From Trebonia sp963759545 (lineage in GTDB: Bacteria > Actinomycetota > Actinomycetes > Streptosporangiales > Streptosporangiaceae), in assembly GCA_963759545.1 (NCBI GenBank), contig CAVXAB010000027.1, forward strand, positions 124,001-188,000: DNA of 64,000 nucleotides, in the 5' to 3' direction. Each line of letters opens with the position of its first letter. Within the stretch, counting starts at the first letter, position 1. A program made the position numbers and the translations under genes. Under the pieces are notes generated by a model. The model saw only the letters and a program-made list of their open reading frames with translations, was not told the origin of the DNA and did not search any database. Of this stretch, positions 45,799-55,524 are shown piece by piece.

Positions 45799-47392
45799 AT
45801 GAAACTCCGATTGCGCGCCATGGCAGCCGCTACGGCGGCCACCGCGTTCCTTGGCGGCATCGCCGCCTGCTCGGGGACGGCCAGCGGGCCGTCTGACGCG
45901 GCCAGCGGCGCGAGCGGCGCGACCATCCCGCTGCTGCGGGCGGGGCTTGCCTTCAACCTGAGCACCCTTGACGAGACCAAGAACATCAGCGCTAACAACA
46001 TCGACGGCCTGGCGCTTGAGACACTGGTGAAGTTCGGCCCGCAGGGGCAGGTGGAGCCGGACCTCGCGACGTCGTGGGAGCAGTCCAGCCCCGTGACCTA
46101 CGTCTACCACCTGCGGCACGGGGTCAAGTTCTGGGACGGCAACCCGCTGACCGCCACCGACGTGGCCTACTCGCTGAACTACGACCGCGCCGCCGGATCC
46201 GACGTCGCATTCGCGTTCACCGGGGTCAAGACCATCACCGCCACCGACACCGACACGGTGACCGTCACGCTGACCCAGCCCGAGGCGAACTGGAAGTACA
46301 TTCCCGCCGAGGAGAACGCCTACATCTTCGAGAAGCAGTTCCAGCAGGCGCACAAGGCCACCTTCGGGCAGCCGGGGACGCTGGTGATGGGCAGCGGGCC
46401 GTGGGTGATCGACAGCTTCGACCCGACCAAGGGCGCCGCAGATGACGGCCAACCCGCACTGGTGGGGCGGCACGGTGCCGATCAAGCGCATCGCGTTCAC
46501 CTTCTACTCAACCGAGACCAGCGAGGCGCTGGCGTTCCGGGCCGGCGAGATCGACCTCGACCCGCAGGTCATCGGCCCGAAGAGCTTCGCGGCCACCTCG
46601 GGCGCGACGCTGCTGACCACCCCGGGCTGCGCCATCGGGTTCTTTGGCATGAACGTCACCGAGCCCGGGTGGAACGACGTCCACGTGCGGCGCGCGGTCG
46701 CCTACGCGCTTAACCGGACGACATCATCGACGCGAACGGCAGGTCGCCACGCCGATCTACACGTTCATCCCGCCGCGGCTGCTGACCTCGGTCGCTTCGG
46801 AGGCCCAGATCAACGCGCTGCTCAACTCGGTGCCGCTCTACCCGTACAACCTGGCCAAGGCGAAGCAGGAGATGGCCCAGTCGGCGTACCCGCACGGGTT
46901 CACCGCCACCATCGAGACGCCCAACTTCGGCTTTACGATCCCCGACGTCAGCGAGGTCATCGCGGCCGAGCTGGCCAAGATCGGCATCAAGCTCCAGCTC
47001 AAGGAGATGCAGGTCACCGCCTGGCAGCCGGTGGAGCACGGACCAGCCGCCGGGCGCTCGACGACGTACACCTCCGACGACTGCTTCCAGCCGGACCCGA
47101 GCACCTACAGCGACTTCCTCGGCAGCAAGAACACCCAGCCGGGGAACTGGAACATCTCCGACTACGAGCCCCCGACCGTCGACACCCTGCTCGCGCAGGG
47201 GGCCGCGACCTCCAACCCGCGCAGCGGCTCGCCATCTACTCCAGGCTCTTCAGGCAACTCCAGGACGACGTGCCCTACGTCGGCCTCTTCGTCTCGGACA
47301 CAACGGCCGCGCTTTCAGGCAAGTTCACCTGGAAGGACTTCAACCCGTGGTACTGGGACGGCGCGTACGAGCTCAGCATCGGGCCCGCATAG
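45799..47392 (+). pseudogene. ABC substrate-binding lipoprotein 3 (SBP_bac_5, type A), frame broken about four times
   Basis: ATG 45799 is chosen because MKLRLRA matches the start of lipoprotein 4; an ATG at 45778 overlapping the preceding stop is possible. Lipobox GGIAACSG. The first 210 residues are open (VKFWDGNPLTATDV, MGSGPWVIDSFDP). Shifts near 46440, 46717, 46740 and 47215 connect ANPHWWGGTVPIKRI, DVHVRRAVAYALNR, IYTFIPPRLLTSVAS, LYPYNLAKAKQEMAQ and AQRLAIYSRLFRQLQ to the stop. Like lipoprotein 1 it lacks the early Cys pair. Confidence 0.8.
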
Positions 47393-47494
47393 CGCGCAAG
47401 TTCTCGCAGGAACGTTCCTGCGAGCTGAACATCAAGCCAAGGGATTAGACCCAGGAATGTATCGAACGGAAGCGGCTTACTCCGGGAGACATCA

Positions 47495-49089
47495 ATGAAA
47501 CTCCGATTGCGTGCCATTCCTGTAATGGCCGCAGCCATCCTTCTCCTCATCGGCCTCGGCGCCTGCGGCTCCAGCGCGCCGGCGACGGCGCCGGCTCCGG
47601 CTCCGCGGCGGGCGCGACCGTCGCGCAGCTCACCGCCGGGGAGGTCACCGGCTACGCCAACCTCGACCCGGACCAGACGCAGAGCTGCAACGACAACTTC
47701 TGCGGCCTGTTCATGGAGCACCTGCTGCAGCTTGGCGCCGACAACACGCTGGAGCCGGAGCTCGCCACCTCGGTGACCGAGCCCGACCCGACGACCTACG
47801 TCTACCACCTGCGCCACGGCGTCAAGTTCTGGGACGGCCACGAGATGACCTCGGCCGACGTCGTCTACTCGCTCGACTACCAGAGCTCACCCAAGTCCGA
47901 CATCAGCGTGTACTTCACCAACGTCAAGAGCATCACCGCGGACGGCCCGTACACCGTGGTGGTCAAGCTCAAGCAGCCGGACGCCGGCTGGAAGTACACG
48001 CCGAGCTACGAGGGCGTCATCTTCGAGAAGAGCTTCGCCGAGGCGCACCAGGGGACGCTGGGCAACCCGGGGGTGCTGATCCAGGCCACCGGCCCGTGGG
48101 AGATCACCAGCTATGACAACACCAGGTCGATGGAGCTGGCGGCCAACCCGCACTGGTGGGGCGGCAAGGTGCCGATCCAGCACATCACCGTCAAGTACTT
48201 CTCCACCGAGACGAGCATGGCGCTCGCGATGCGCTCGGGTGAGATCGACCTGGCGTTCCCGAACAACGGCAAGACGTTCGAGGCGGCCGCGGGCAACGGC
48301 GCGACCCTCACCACCTGGTCGCCGCCGAGCATCTACTTCGTCGCCATGAACGTGAAGGCGGCGCCATTCGACGACATCCACGTGCGGCGGGCCGTCGCTT
48401 ACGCGCTTAACCGCACCGACCTCATCGCCGCGAACGGGGGGACGCTGACCGCGACGCCGCAGTCCACCCTGATCCCGCCGTCGCAGCTGCAGGTCCTGGG
48501 GTCGCAGGCCCAGGTCAAATCGCTGCTCAACTCGCTCCCGCAGTACCCGTTCAACCTCGCCAAGGCCAAGCAGGAGCTGGCGCAGTCCAAGTACCCGCAC
48601 GGCTTCACCGCGAAGACCGAGATCGACAACTACGGCAACGACGTCGAGGTCATCCAGGCGATCGCGGCCGAGCTGCAGCAGATCGGCATTAACCTGCAAA
48701 TCTCCCAGGTGTCCTCGGCGCAGTGGTCCAAGGATTTCTCCACCGGCAACCTCGGCGGGATCGCGTACACCGCGTTCTACGCGGCCAGCCCCGACCCGAG
48801 CATCTTCCCCAGCTACCTGCTCGGCGACGCCAGCACGTACAACATGTCCCGCTACGCACCACCGCCAATCGACACCCTGATGGAGGCCGGCCTGGCCGAC
48901 AGCAGCCCGGCGCAGCGCCTGTCCGACTACGGGCAGCTGCTCAAGAACGTCGCGACCGACGTCCCGTACGTCGTGCTCTTCGCCGGGCACAACTACACCG
49001 AGCTGTCCACGAAGTACACCCTGCCGCCGTTCTCGGTGTACCCCGCCTTCTCCTCGTGGGCGCTTAACCTCAAGGGGAAGTCGTCATGA
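47495..49089 (+). CDS. ABC substrate-binding lipoprotein 4 (SBP_bac_5, type B), one N-terminal frame break
   Basis: About 530 codons. ATG 47495 gives a signal peptide with lipobox LIGLGACGS. After about residue 32 the frame must shift (near 47590) to reach AGATVAQLTAGEVTGYANL and the Cys pair SCNDNFCGLFMEHL, then the long open part with VKFWDGHEMTSADVVYSL, NPHWWGGKVPIQHI and DIHVRRAVAYALNRTD. It shares the Cys pair and YEGVIFEK with lipoprotein 2. Its stop overlaps the permease start by four bases. Confidence 0.88.
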
Positions 49090-50051
49090 GCGGGCGCGGC
49101 TGGGCCTGGTTCATCGGCCGACGGCTCGTGACGCTGGCCGTGCTCCTCGTCGTGATCTCGTTCGTGGTGTTCTCGCTGCAGTACATCGCGCCGGGCAGCG
49201 TCATCGACACCCTGCTCGGCACGAACCCGCGCACGCCGCAGGAGGTTCAGTACCTGACGAACGAGTACCACCTGAACAAGCCATTCCTGGACCAGTACTG
49301 GATCTGGGCGAGCCAGGCGGTGCGGTTCCAATTCGGCAACTCGATCCAGACGTCGCTGCCGGTCACCACGGAGATCAGCGAGCGGCTGCCGACGACGCTG
49401 TTCCTCGGCATCTACGCCTACGTGCTCACGATGATCCTGGGCATCGGCGGCGGCCTGCTGGCCGCGCTGCGCCGCCGCAGGCTGACTGACCGGGGCATCG
49501 TCGGCGTTTCGATGGTGGCCCTGAGCACGCCGGCCTTCGTCAGCGGCGTGTTCCTGATCTATGTGTTCGCGATCGAGGTGCACTGGTTCCCCGTGTCCGG
49601 GCCGGGGGCCGGGTTCTTCGGCGACCTCTGGCACCTGACGCTGCCGGCCCTCGCGCTCGCGCTGACCGGCATGGCCTTCCTCGTCAAGCACACCAGGGCC
49701 GCGGTGATCGGCGTGCTCGACCAGGACTACCTGACGTTCGCCCGGGCCCGGGGACTGTCGCCGCACCGGGTGCTGCTGATGTACGCGCTGCGGAACGCGC
49801 TGATCCCGGTGGTGACGATGAGCGGCCTGATCCTGTCGTACGTGATCGTCGGGGCGGTGCTGGTGGAGGACACCTTCTCGCTGCCGGGCATCGGGCAGCT
49901 CCTCGTGCAGTCGGCGCAGGCGAAGGACCTGCCGATGCTCCAGGGCGTCGCGGTGCTCGTCGCGACGGTCATCATCGTGGCGAACCTGCTCGCCGACGTC
50001 GCCTACATCGTCGCCGATCCGCGGATCCGGCTGGGACGGGGGACGTCATGA
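49086..50051 (+). CDS. Dipeptide/oligopeptide-type ABC permease (DppB-like)
   Basis: 321 residues with six membrane helices. N-terminal FIGRRLVTLAVLLVVISFVVFSL is followed by the periplasmic loop and the membrane domain; the ATPase-contact loop is ARARGLSPHRVLLMYALRNALIPVVT, with GAVLVEDTFSLPGIGQLL near the end. These are standard DppB/OppB features. It overlaps both the last binding protein and the second permease by four bases, so the complex is made from one coupled message. Confidence 0.93.
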   Translation: MSGRGWAWFIGRRLVTLAVLLVVISFVVFSLQYIAPGSVIDTLLGTNPRTPQEVQYLTNEYHLNKPFLDQYWIWASQAVRFQFGNSIQTSLPVTTEISERLPTTLFLGIYAYVLTMILGIGGGLLAALRRRRLTDRGIVGVSMVALSTPAFVSGVFLIYVFAIEVHWFPVSGPGAGFFGDLWHLTLPALALALTGMAFLVKHTRAAVIGVLDQDYLTFARARGLSPHRVLLMYALRNALIPVVTMSGLILSYVIVGAVLVEDTFSLPGIGQLLVQSAQAKDLPMLQGVAVLVATVIIVANLLADVAYIVADPRIRLGRGTS

Positions 50052-50926
50052 CCAACATGGTGGTCGCGGCCGAGGCCGCTGTGCCGGCGGCGCCGCCCGC
50101 CTCGGCGCGGCGCGGGCGGGCGTCCTGGCTGATCGTGGCCTGCTTCGTGATCGTCGCGGCGGTCGTGGTGATGGTGGTGTTCGGCTCGCTGATCGCGCCG
50201 CAGAACCCGAACGCGCAGAACCCGCTGAACGCGCTGGCCAAGCCGGCGGCGGCGCACTGGCTCGGCACCGACCGCTCGGCCGGGACGTGTTCTCCCGGCT
50301 GATCGCGGGCGCGCGGACGGCGTTCATCGGCCCGCTGGTGATCGCCGTGGCGTCGCTGCGTGCTCGGCAACCTGCTCGGGCTGTGGGCGGGCTACAAGGG
50401 CGGCCGGGTCGACGCGGTCATCATGCGCTGGGTCGACCTGATGTGGTCGGTCCCCGGCCTGCTGGTGATCATCGTGGTGTCCGGCACGCTCGGCGGCGGG
50501 TACTGGCTGGCGGTCGGGCTGCTGGTGATCCTGACGGTCCCGTTCGACACCCGCGTGGTGCGCGGGGCGACGCTGGAGCAGGCGCCCCGCCCGTACGTGG
50601 AGGCCGCGAGGACGCTCGGCGTGCCCGGCTGGCGGATCATGGTGTGGCACATCTGGCCGAACGTGTCGCCGGTGGCGGTGGCGAACGCGTTCCTGAACTT
50701 CGCCGGGTCGCTGACCGCGATCGCCGGCCTGTCGTTCCTCGGGCTCGGCGTCGCGCCGGGGACACCCGACTGGGGGCTGATGCTGTCCGAGGGCCTGCAG
50801 GACCTGTTCGTGAACCCGGTGGCGGTGCTCGCGCCGGGCGTGCTGATCGTGCTGACCGCCACGTCGATGAACCTGATCGGCGACTGGCTGCAAGAGCGGC
50901 TGTCAAGCAGAGGAGCGACCCGATGA
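50048..50926 (+). pseudogene. Dipeptide/oligopeptide-type ABC permease (DppC-like), frame broken twice
   Basis: About 293 codons. The first frame contains a membrane helix (WLIVACFVIVAAVVVMVVFG) and LAKPAAAHWLGTDRS. Shifts near 50278 (GG for GGG in TCGGGCCGG) and 50358 lead through GRDVFSRLIAGARTAFIGPLV into the long frame with GNLLGLWAGYKGGRVDAVIMR, RTLGVPGWRIMVWHIWPNV and GLSFLGLGVAPGTPDWG, typical DppC/OppC blocks. It ends overlapping the ATPase gene start. Confidence 0.85.
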
Positions 50927-52049
50927 CCGACCTCGTGCCCCTCGCCGTCCCTCGCGCCCGCGCGCCTGAGCCGCTGCTTGACGTGCGGACCTGCGGATCG
51001 GCCGCGCCCGGGCAGGCGGTGCCGGCCCGCGAGACGGGCACGATCGTGTCCTCGGTCAGCCTCTCGCTGCGGGCCGGGGAGACGATCGGGATCGTCGGCG
51101 AGTCGGGCAGCGGCAAGTCGATGACGGCCAAGGCGGTCACGGGCTGCTGCCGCCGGGCATCACCGCGAGCGGCGAGGTCCGCTACGGCGGCAGGAACCTG
51201 CTCACGCTCAAAGAGCGGGAGTGGCGGGCGGTCCGCGGCCGGGAGATCGGCCTGATCCTGCAGGACCCGTTCACGATGCTGAACCCGGTGCTGCGCTGCG
51301 GCACGATCATCGCAGAATCGCTGCCGCGCGACCGCGCGCCTCGGCCGCGCCCAGCGGCGCGCGGAGGCGGTGCGGCGGCTCGCCGAGGTCGGGATCACCG
51401 ACCCGGCGGTCGCCGACCGCTACCCGTTCCAGCTGTCCGGCGGGATGCGGCAGCGGGTGGCGATCGCGGCCGCGCTGGCCAGGGATCCCCGGGTGCTGAT
51501 CGCCGACGAGCCGTCCACCGCGCTCGACGCCTCGACCCAGCAGGACATCCTGGCGCTGCATCAAGCGGGTCCAGCAGGCGCGCGGGATGGGCCTGGTGCT
51601 GATCACGCATGACCTGCGGGTGGCGTTCGCGATGTGCGACCGGATCTACGTGCTGTACGCGGGGTCGCTGCTTGAGACCGCGCCGGCCGGCGAGCTGGAG
51701 GCCGAGCCGCTGCACCCCTACAGCCACGGGCTGCTGCTGTCCGAGCCGCCCGCCGACCACCGGGTCAGGGACCTGGTCTCGATCCCTGGCTCGGTGCCCG
51801 CCCCTGACCAGGTGGCCGGCTCGTGCCCGTTCGCGCCGCGCTGCCGGTGGGCCACGGCGGAGTGCGAGCAGGCGGCGCCACCGCTGGCCGAGGTGGCGCT
51901 GGCCGACCGTCGCTGGCCGGGGTCCCTCGCGGCCGCCTGTCCGCCTGCGTCCGGCTGCCGGAGATCCGCGCCGAGATGGCGTCGCTGCGCGAGCGGGCCG
52001 GGCAGGACGCCACCGCACCGCCGTCCGGCCGCCCTGGCGACCCCGCCTC
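50923..52049 (+). pseudogene. Oligopeptide-type ABC ATPase domain (DppD-like), frame broken several times
   Basis: ATG 50923 overlaps the DppC-like stop. Walker A GESGSGKSM is in the first frame; shifts near 51145, 51340, 51560 and 51940 are needed to pass through LLPPGITASGEV, REIGLILQDPFTMLNP, the signature QLSGGMRQRVAIAAALA, Walker B VLIADEPSTALD and GMGLVLITHDLRVAF. The C-terminal SCPFAPRCRWATAECEQAAPPL is the Cys-rich oligopeptide-ATPase extension. No clear stop separates it from the next ATPase domain, so a fused two-domain protein of about 645 residues is possible. Confidence 0.8.
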
Positions 52050-52862
52050 ATCCAGGTCAGCGAGCTGCGGAAGGTCTTCAGGCAGGGCAGCGGGACGGTG
52101 ACCGCGCTGGACGGCGTGTCGGTTGAGGTGGGCGCGGACGAGTCCGTCGGGCTGGTCGGCGAGTCCGGCTCGGGCAAGACCACGCTGGCCCGGGTGCTGG
52201 CCGGCCTCGAGCCCGCCCGAGCGGGCAGGTCACCATCGACGGCATCCCGGCAGGCGACTGGAGCAGGCTGCCAGGCAAGGACCGGCGGCGGCTGCGCGGC
52301 ACCGTGCAGATCGTCTTCCAGGATCCGTACTCCAGCCTCAACCCGATGCACACGGTCGGCTCGGCGCTCGCGGAGGCGGTCGCGATCCACGACCGGGCCG
52401 CGCGGAACGTGCCGCGGCCAGGTCGCCGACCTGCTCCAGTCGGTCGGCCTGCCCGCCGGCTACGCCGCGCGGCGGCCCGCCGCGCTGTCGGGCGGCGAGC
52501 GCCAGCGGGTCGCGATCGCCCGCGCCCTCGCCGTCCGGCCCCGGGTGCTGATCTGCGACGAGCCGGTCTCGGCGCTCGACGTGTCCGTGCAGGCGCAGAT
52601 CCTCAACCTGCTCGCCGCGATCAGGGCCGAGCGCGGCATCGGCTACCTGTTCATCACCCATGACCTGTCGATCGTCCGCCAGATCACCGACTACCTGTAC
52701 GTCATGCACCGCGGGCGGGTCGTCGAGTCCGGTCCGACCGACCGGGTCCTGGCGCGCCCGTCCGACCCGTACACGGTCAAGCTGCTTGAGTCCGTGCCGC
52801 GCCCAGAGACGGACTGGCTGGCCGGCCGCGACGCGCTTAGCCAGGACCGCGCGGCCAGGTAG
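52050..52862 (+). pseudogene. Oligopeptide-type ABC ATPase domain (DppF-like), frame broken twice
   Basis: Begins around LIQVSELRKVFRQGSGTVTAL; no ATG or GTG lies at this point, so either the start was lost through an indel or this is the second half of a fused ATPase. Walker A is GESGSGKTT. Shifts near 52215 and 52420 enclose VQIVFQDPYSSLNPMHTVG. The rest is open: ALSGGERQRVAIARALA, VLICDEPVSALDVSVQAQ, YLFITHDLSIVRQI, ending DALSQDRAAR. It completes the importer. Confidence 0.82.
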
Positions 52863-52883
52863 CGCACCGCCAGCCAGCGCTCC

Positions 52884-52901
52884 GCGCTTCTTGCTGTTAT
52901 C
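52884..52901 (+). repeat. Tag repeat copy C (GCGCTTCTTGCTGTTATC)
   Basis: Identical to copies A and B over 18 bases and also preceded by GCTCC as in copy A. It starts 21 bp after the ABC operon stop codon and is followed by the 18-bp stem. Confidence 0.75.
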
Positions 52902-52938
52902 GAGACGGCAGGCAGGCAGCGGCCCCGGCATAATGCGG

Positions 52939-52978
52939 GATACTCCGGCCCCTCGAGGGGCCGGAGTATCCCGCATCT
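52939..52978. repeat. Perfect 18-bp stem next to tag copy C
   Basis: GCGGGATACTCCGGCCCC pairs with GGGGCCGGAGTATCCCGC with only TCGA between them. No T-run follows, so its role as terminator is doubtful. Confidence 0.75.
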
Positions 52979-53028
52979 TCGTCACGGCCGCCCGGCCCCG
53001 GCCGCCCGGCCCCGCCCGGCCTGGCCGG

Positions 53029-53103
53029 CGTCTTAGGGCCACTTAACGCAAATTCGTGCCCTGATTTGAGTGGATATGTCCAACACGAAGTGGCCCTAAG
53101 ACG
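53029..53103. repeat. Long inverted repeat upstream of tag copy D
   Basis: CGTCTTAGGGCCACTT (53029-53044) pairs perfectly with AAGTGGCCCTAAGACG (53088-53103). After an eight-base bulge the pairing resumes with TTCGTG against CACGAA, giving about 22 pairs in all. Confidence 0.75.
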
Positions 53104-53123
53104 ACGAGGGGGGTCAGCCCTTC

Positions 53124-53141
53124 GCACTTCTTGCTGTTATC
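53124..53141 (+). repeat. Tag repeat copy D (GCACTTCTTGCTGTTATC)
   Basis: One base differs from copies A-C (GCAC for GCGC). Copies C and D enclose two palindromes, as A and B enclose one. Confidence 0.75.
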
Positions 53142-53250
53142 CGGGATAGGTCTTGGGGCTCCGGGGGCTAGAACGGCAATGGCCCCCGGCTCCCCGGGCA
53201 CTAGGTGCGTGCGGGGGGCCGGGGGCCAGTGAACCGGCCGGTGCGCGGGG

Positions 53251-54813
53251 CTAGTCGCCGATCGTGTCTCCGATCGCGGTGGCCGCGATCTCATCCTCGA
53301 TGAGGTCGGCCGGGGTGTCTGGCACCTTCGGCTTGCGGGGGCGGAGCAGGGTGACGACCAGGACCAGGACGGCGACGTCGAAGATCGCGGCGAGGCCGAA
53401 CGCGGTGGACATGCCGTGCGCGAGCACCTGGTGCTGGAGCGCCACCCCTGACAGGCCCGCCGCCGGGTGGGCGGCGGCGTTGCGGGTAGCGGTGCCGTAG
53501 ACCGCGACGAGCACCGCCAGGCCGAGCGACCCGCCCACCTGCTGCATGACGTTGACCATGCTTGAGGCGGCACCGGAGTCCTCGCGGCGCACCCCGGCGA
53601 GGGAAACCGTCGTCAGCGGCACGAACACCACGCCCATGCCGATGCCGATCAGCAGCATCGGCTCAAAGACACCGCTCCAGTAGCTAGTGGCAGGCGAGAC
53701 CCTGGACAACCAGGCCATCCCCGCGATCACCGGGAGCATCCCGGCGATCATCAGCCGCTGCGGCCCGAAGACCGGGAGCAGCCTCGGCACGAAGCGGGAG
53801 ACGGCGAACAGCGCGATCGTCATCGGCAGGAAGGCGATGCCTGCCTGGATCGGGCTGAACCCGAGGACGTCCTGCAGGAACTGGGTCAGGAAGAAGAACA
53901 TCCCGAACATGCCCGCCACGAGCAGCAGCCGCGCCACGAACGACCCGGACCGGCCGGCGTCGGCGAACAGCCGCAGCGGAGTGATCGGCTCCTGCGCGCG
54001 CGTCTCGATCGCGAGGAAGGCCGCGAGCAGCACGGCAGCGGCGACGAACGAGGCGATCGCGACGGAGTCGCCCCAGCCGTTCGACGCGGCCCTGATGAAC
54101 GCGTAGACGAGCGCGCCGACGCCGGCCACCGAGGTGATCGCGCCCGCCAGGTCGAACCGGCCGGGCACCCGGGCGGTCTCGGCGACGAAGCGCGGCGCGG
54201 CGATCAGCACGGCGATCCCGATCGGGACGTTGATGAACAGCACCCAGCGCCAGTCGAGCCACTGCGTGATCACCCCGCCGAGGACGAGGCCGAGTGAGCT
54301 GCCGCCCATCACCACGCCGGTGTAGATGCCAAGCGCCCTGGTCCGCTCCCGCCCCTCGGGGTAGGCGCTGATGACGAGCGCGAGCACCGCGGGCGAGGCG
54401 AGCGCGCCGCCGACCCCCTGCAGGGCGCGGGCGGCGAGCAGCACGCCCGCCGACGGGGCGAGGCCGCCGGCCAGCGAGGCGACGGTGAACAGGGCGATGC
54501 CGGCCAGGAACATCCGGCGGCGGCCGAGGATGTCGCCGGCCCGGCCGCCGAGCAGCAGCAGGCCGCCGAACGTGAGCGTGTACCCGTTCAGCACCCAGGA
54601 CAGGCTGGTCGCGGAGAAGTGCAGCCCGGTCTGGATATGCGGAAGGGCGATGTTTACGACGGTCGCGTCGAGGATGATCATTAGCTGGGCGCCGAGCATG
54701 ATGGCGAGCGCGACGCCTGGGCGGGCGCCAGGGCGCCGGTCGCGGTTGTCGCCGGCATCCGCTCGCCGATTCGTCAAGCGCGAGGTACGATCAGGAAAGA
54801 TACGGAGGTTCAC
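53251..54813 (-). CDS. MFS drug exporter (DHA2/EmrB-QacA family, 14 TM)
   Basis: 520 residues from GTG 54813. The start is set by the promoter: -10 TATAGT ends seven bases upstream, giving a leaderless message that begins at this GTG. The protein has about 14 helices. Motif A-like GGRAGDILGRRRMFLAG, motif C-like GVVMGGSSLGLVLGGVIT, and LDATVVNIALPHIQTGL after helix 1 are hallmarks of proton-driven DHA2 exporters. Such pumps expel cationic drugs or secondary metabolites. The divergent TetR and operators predict substrate-induced expression. Confidence 0.92.
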   Translation of the reverse strand: MNLRIFPDRTSRLTNRRADAGDNRDRRPGARPGVALAIMLGAQLMIILDATVVNIALPHIQTGLHFSATSLSWVLNGYTLTFGGLLLLGGRAGDILGRRRMFLAGIALFTVASLAGGLAPSAGVLLAARALQGVGGALASPAVLALVISAYPEGRERTRALGIYTGVVMGGSSLGLVLGGVITQWLDWRWVLFINVPIGIAVLIAAPRFVAETARVPGRFDLAGAITSVAGVGALVYAFIRAASNGWGDSVAIASFVAAAVLLAAFLAIETRAQEPITPLRLFADAGRSGSFVARLLLVAGMFGMFFFLTQFLQDVLGFSPIQAGIAFLPMTIALFAVSRFVPRLLPVFGPQRLMIAGMLPVIAGMAWLSRVSPATSYWSGVFEPMLLIGIGMGVVFVPLTTVSLAGVRREDSGAASSMVNVMQQVGGSLGLAVLVAVYGTATRNAAAHPAAGLSGVALQHQVLAHGMSTAFGLAAIFDVAVLVLVVTLLRPRKPKVPDTPADLIEDEIAATAIGDTIGD

Positions 54814-54849
54814 TCCGGTTACTATACGGAGGTAGCCTCCGTTTTGCAA
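54801..54849 (-). promoter_or_regulatory. MFS promoter with two TetR operator palindromes
   Basis: On the - strand: -35 TTGCAA (54849-54844), a 17-bp spacer, -10 TATAGT (54826-54821), then AACCGGA and the GTG start. The spacer is almost exactly the palindrome ACGGAGG-CTA-CCTCCGT (54826-54842), which would block polymerase when occupied. A second related palindrome, ACGGAG-GTTCA-CTCCGG (54802-54818), covers the start site. Both are expected sites for the divergent TetR. Confidence 0.8.
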
Positions 54850-54871
54850 ACCGAGTAGTGTGCGTAAACCG

Positions 54872-55465
54872 ATGGACATGAGTGATAAGACCCGCGCCGA
54901 AGCGGGCGAAGAGCCGCGGATGCGCGCCGACGCGCGGCGCAGCCGCGCGAAGCTCCTTGAAGCCGCGACCGCGGCTTTCGCCGAGACCGGCGCCGACGCG
55001 CCCCTTGAGGACATCGCCAGGCGCGCCGGGGTCGGGATCGGCACCCTCTACCGGCACTTCCCGACCCGGGTCGACCTGCAGGCGGCGGTGTACCGCAGCC
55101 AGGTAGAGACGGTCTGCGCGGCGGCGGACGAGTACATGACGAGCACCACGCCCGATCAGGCCCTGGCCGGCTGGCTGCGGGCGATGGTCGCCTACCTGAC
55201 CACCAAGCGCGGCCTGTCCCGCGCGCTCGTCGACTCGCTCGGCAAGGACTCCCAGCTCATCACCAGTTGCTGGGGCGCCATGAGCAACGCGGCCGAGCGG
55301 CTGATGACGCGCGCCCAGGAAGCGGGCATGCTCCGCGACGACATCAAGCCGGTCGACGTGCTGCGCCTGGTGCACGGGGTCGTGATCGCTACCGAGCAGG
55401 CGCCGGAGGAGACCGACCGGCTGCTCGGGCTGATGCTCGACGGCCTGCGCACCCGGAGGGAATGA
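54872..55465 (+). CDS. TetR family transcriptional regulator
   Basis: 197 residues from ATG 54872; GTG 54860 and ATG 54878 are alternatives. The helix-turn-helix reads ARRSRAKLLEAATAAFAETG, then LEDIARRAGVGIGTLYRHFPTRVDL, a very typical TetR_N. The ligand domain includes YMTSTTPDQALAGWLRAM and SNAAERLMTRAQEAGMLRDD. It is divergent from the MFS exporter with two palindromic operators in between, so it should repress the exporter and probably itself until the drug binds. Confidence 0.92.
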   Translation: MDMSDKTRAEAGEEPRMRADARRSRAKLLEAATAAFAETGADAPLEDIARRAGVGIGTLYRHFPTRVDLQAAVYRSQVETVCAAADEYMTSTTPDQALAGWLRAMVAYLTTKRGLSRALVDSLGKDSQLITSCWGAMSNAAERLMTRAQEAGMLRDDIKPVDVLRLVHGVVIATEQAPEETDRLLGLMLDGLRTRRE

Positions 55466-55524
55466 GCGGGCCGGACAGGCGGAGCACGCACCCGTTCGGA
55501 TGATCCTGGTCTTTTAGCTCTTTC

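Larger units (their letters stand above)
52863..53250. other. Convergent intergenic region packed with tags and palindromes
   Basis: 388 bp with no supportable gene. In order: tag copy C (52884-52901), an 18-bp stem (52939-52978), an imperfect long inverted repeat (53029-53103), tag copy D (53124-53141), and a GC-rich palindrome GGGGCTCCGGGGGC with GCCCCCGGCTCCCC (about 53155-53200). The last may end transcription of the ABC operon and the MFS gene. Confidence 0.7.

Noticed and set aside
52884..53141. Tags as insertion sequence ends
   Set aside because: The tags are direct, not inverted, no transposase or target duplication is visible, and the enclosed 200 bp cannot encode one.
53251..55044. 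MFS frame extended to 55044
   Set aside because: The extension runs antisense through the TetR gene; the promoter and operators place the start at 54813.
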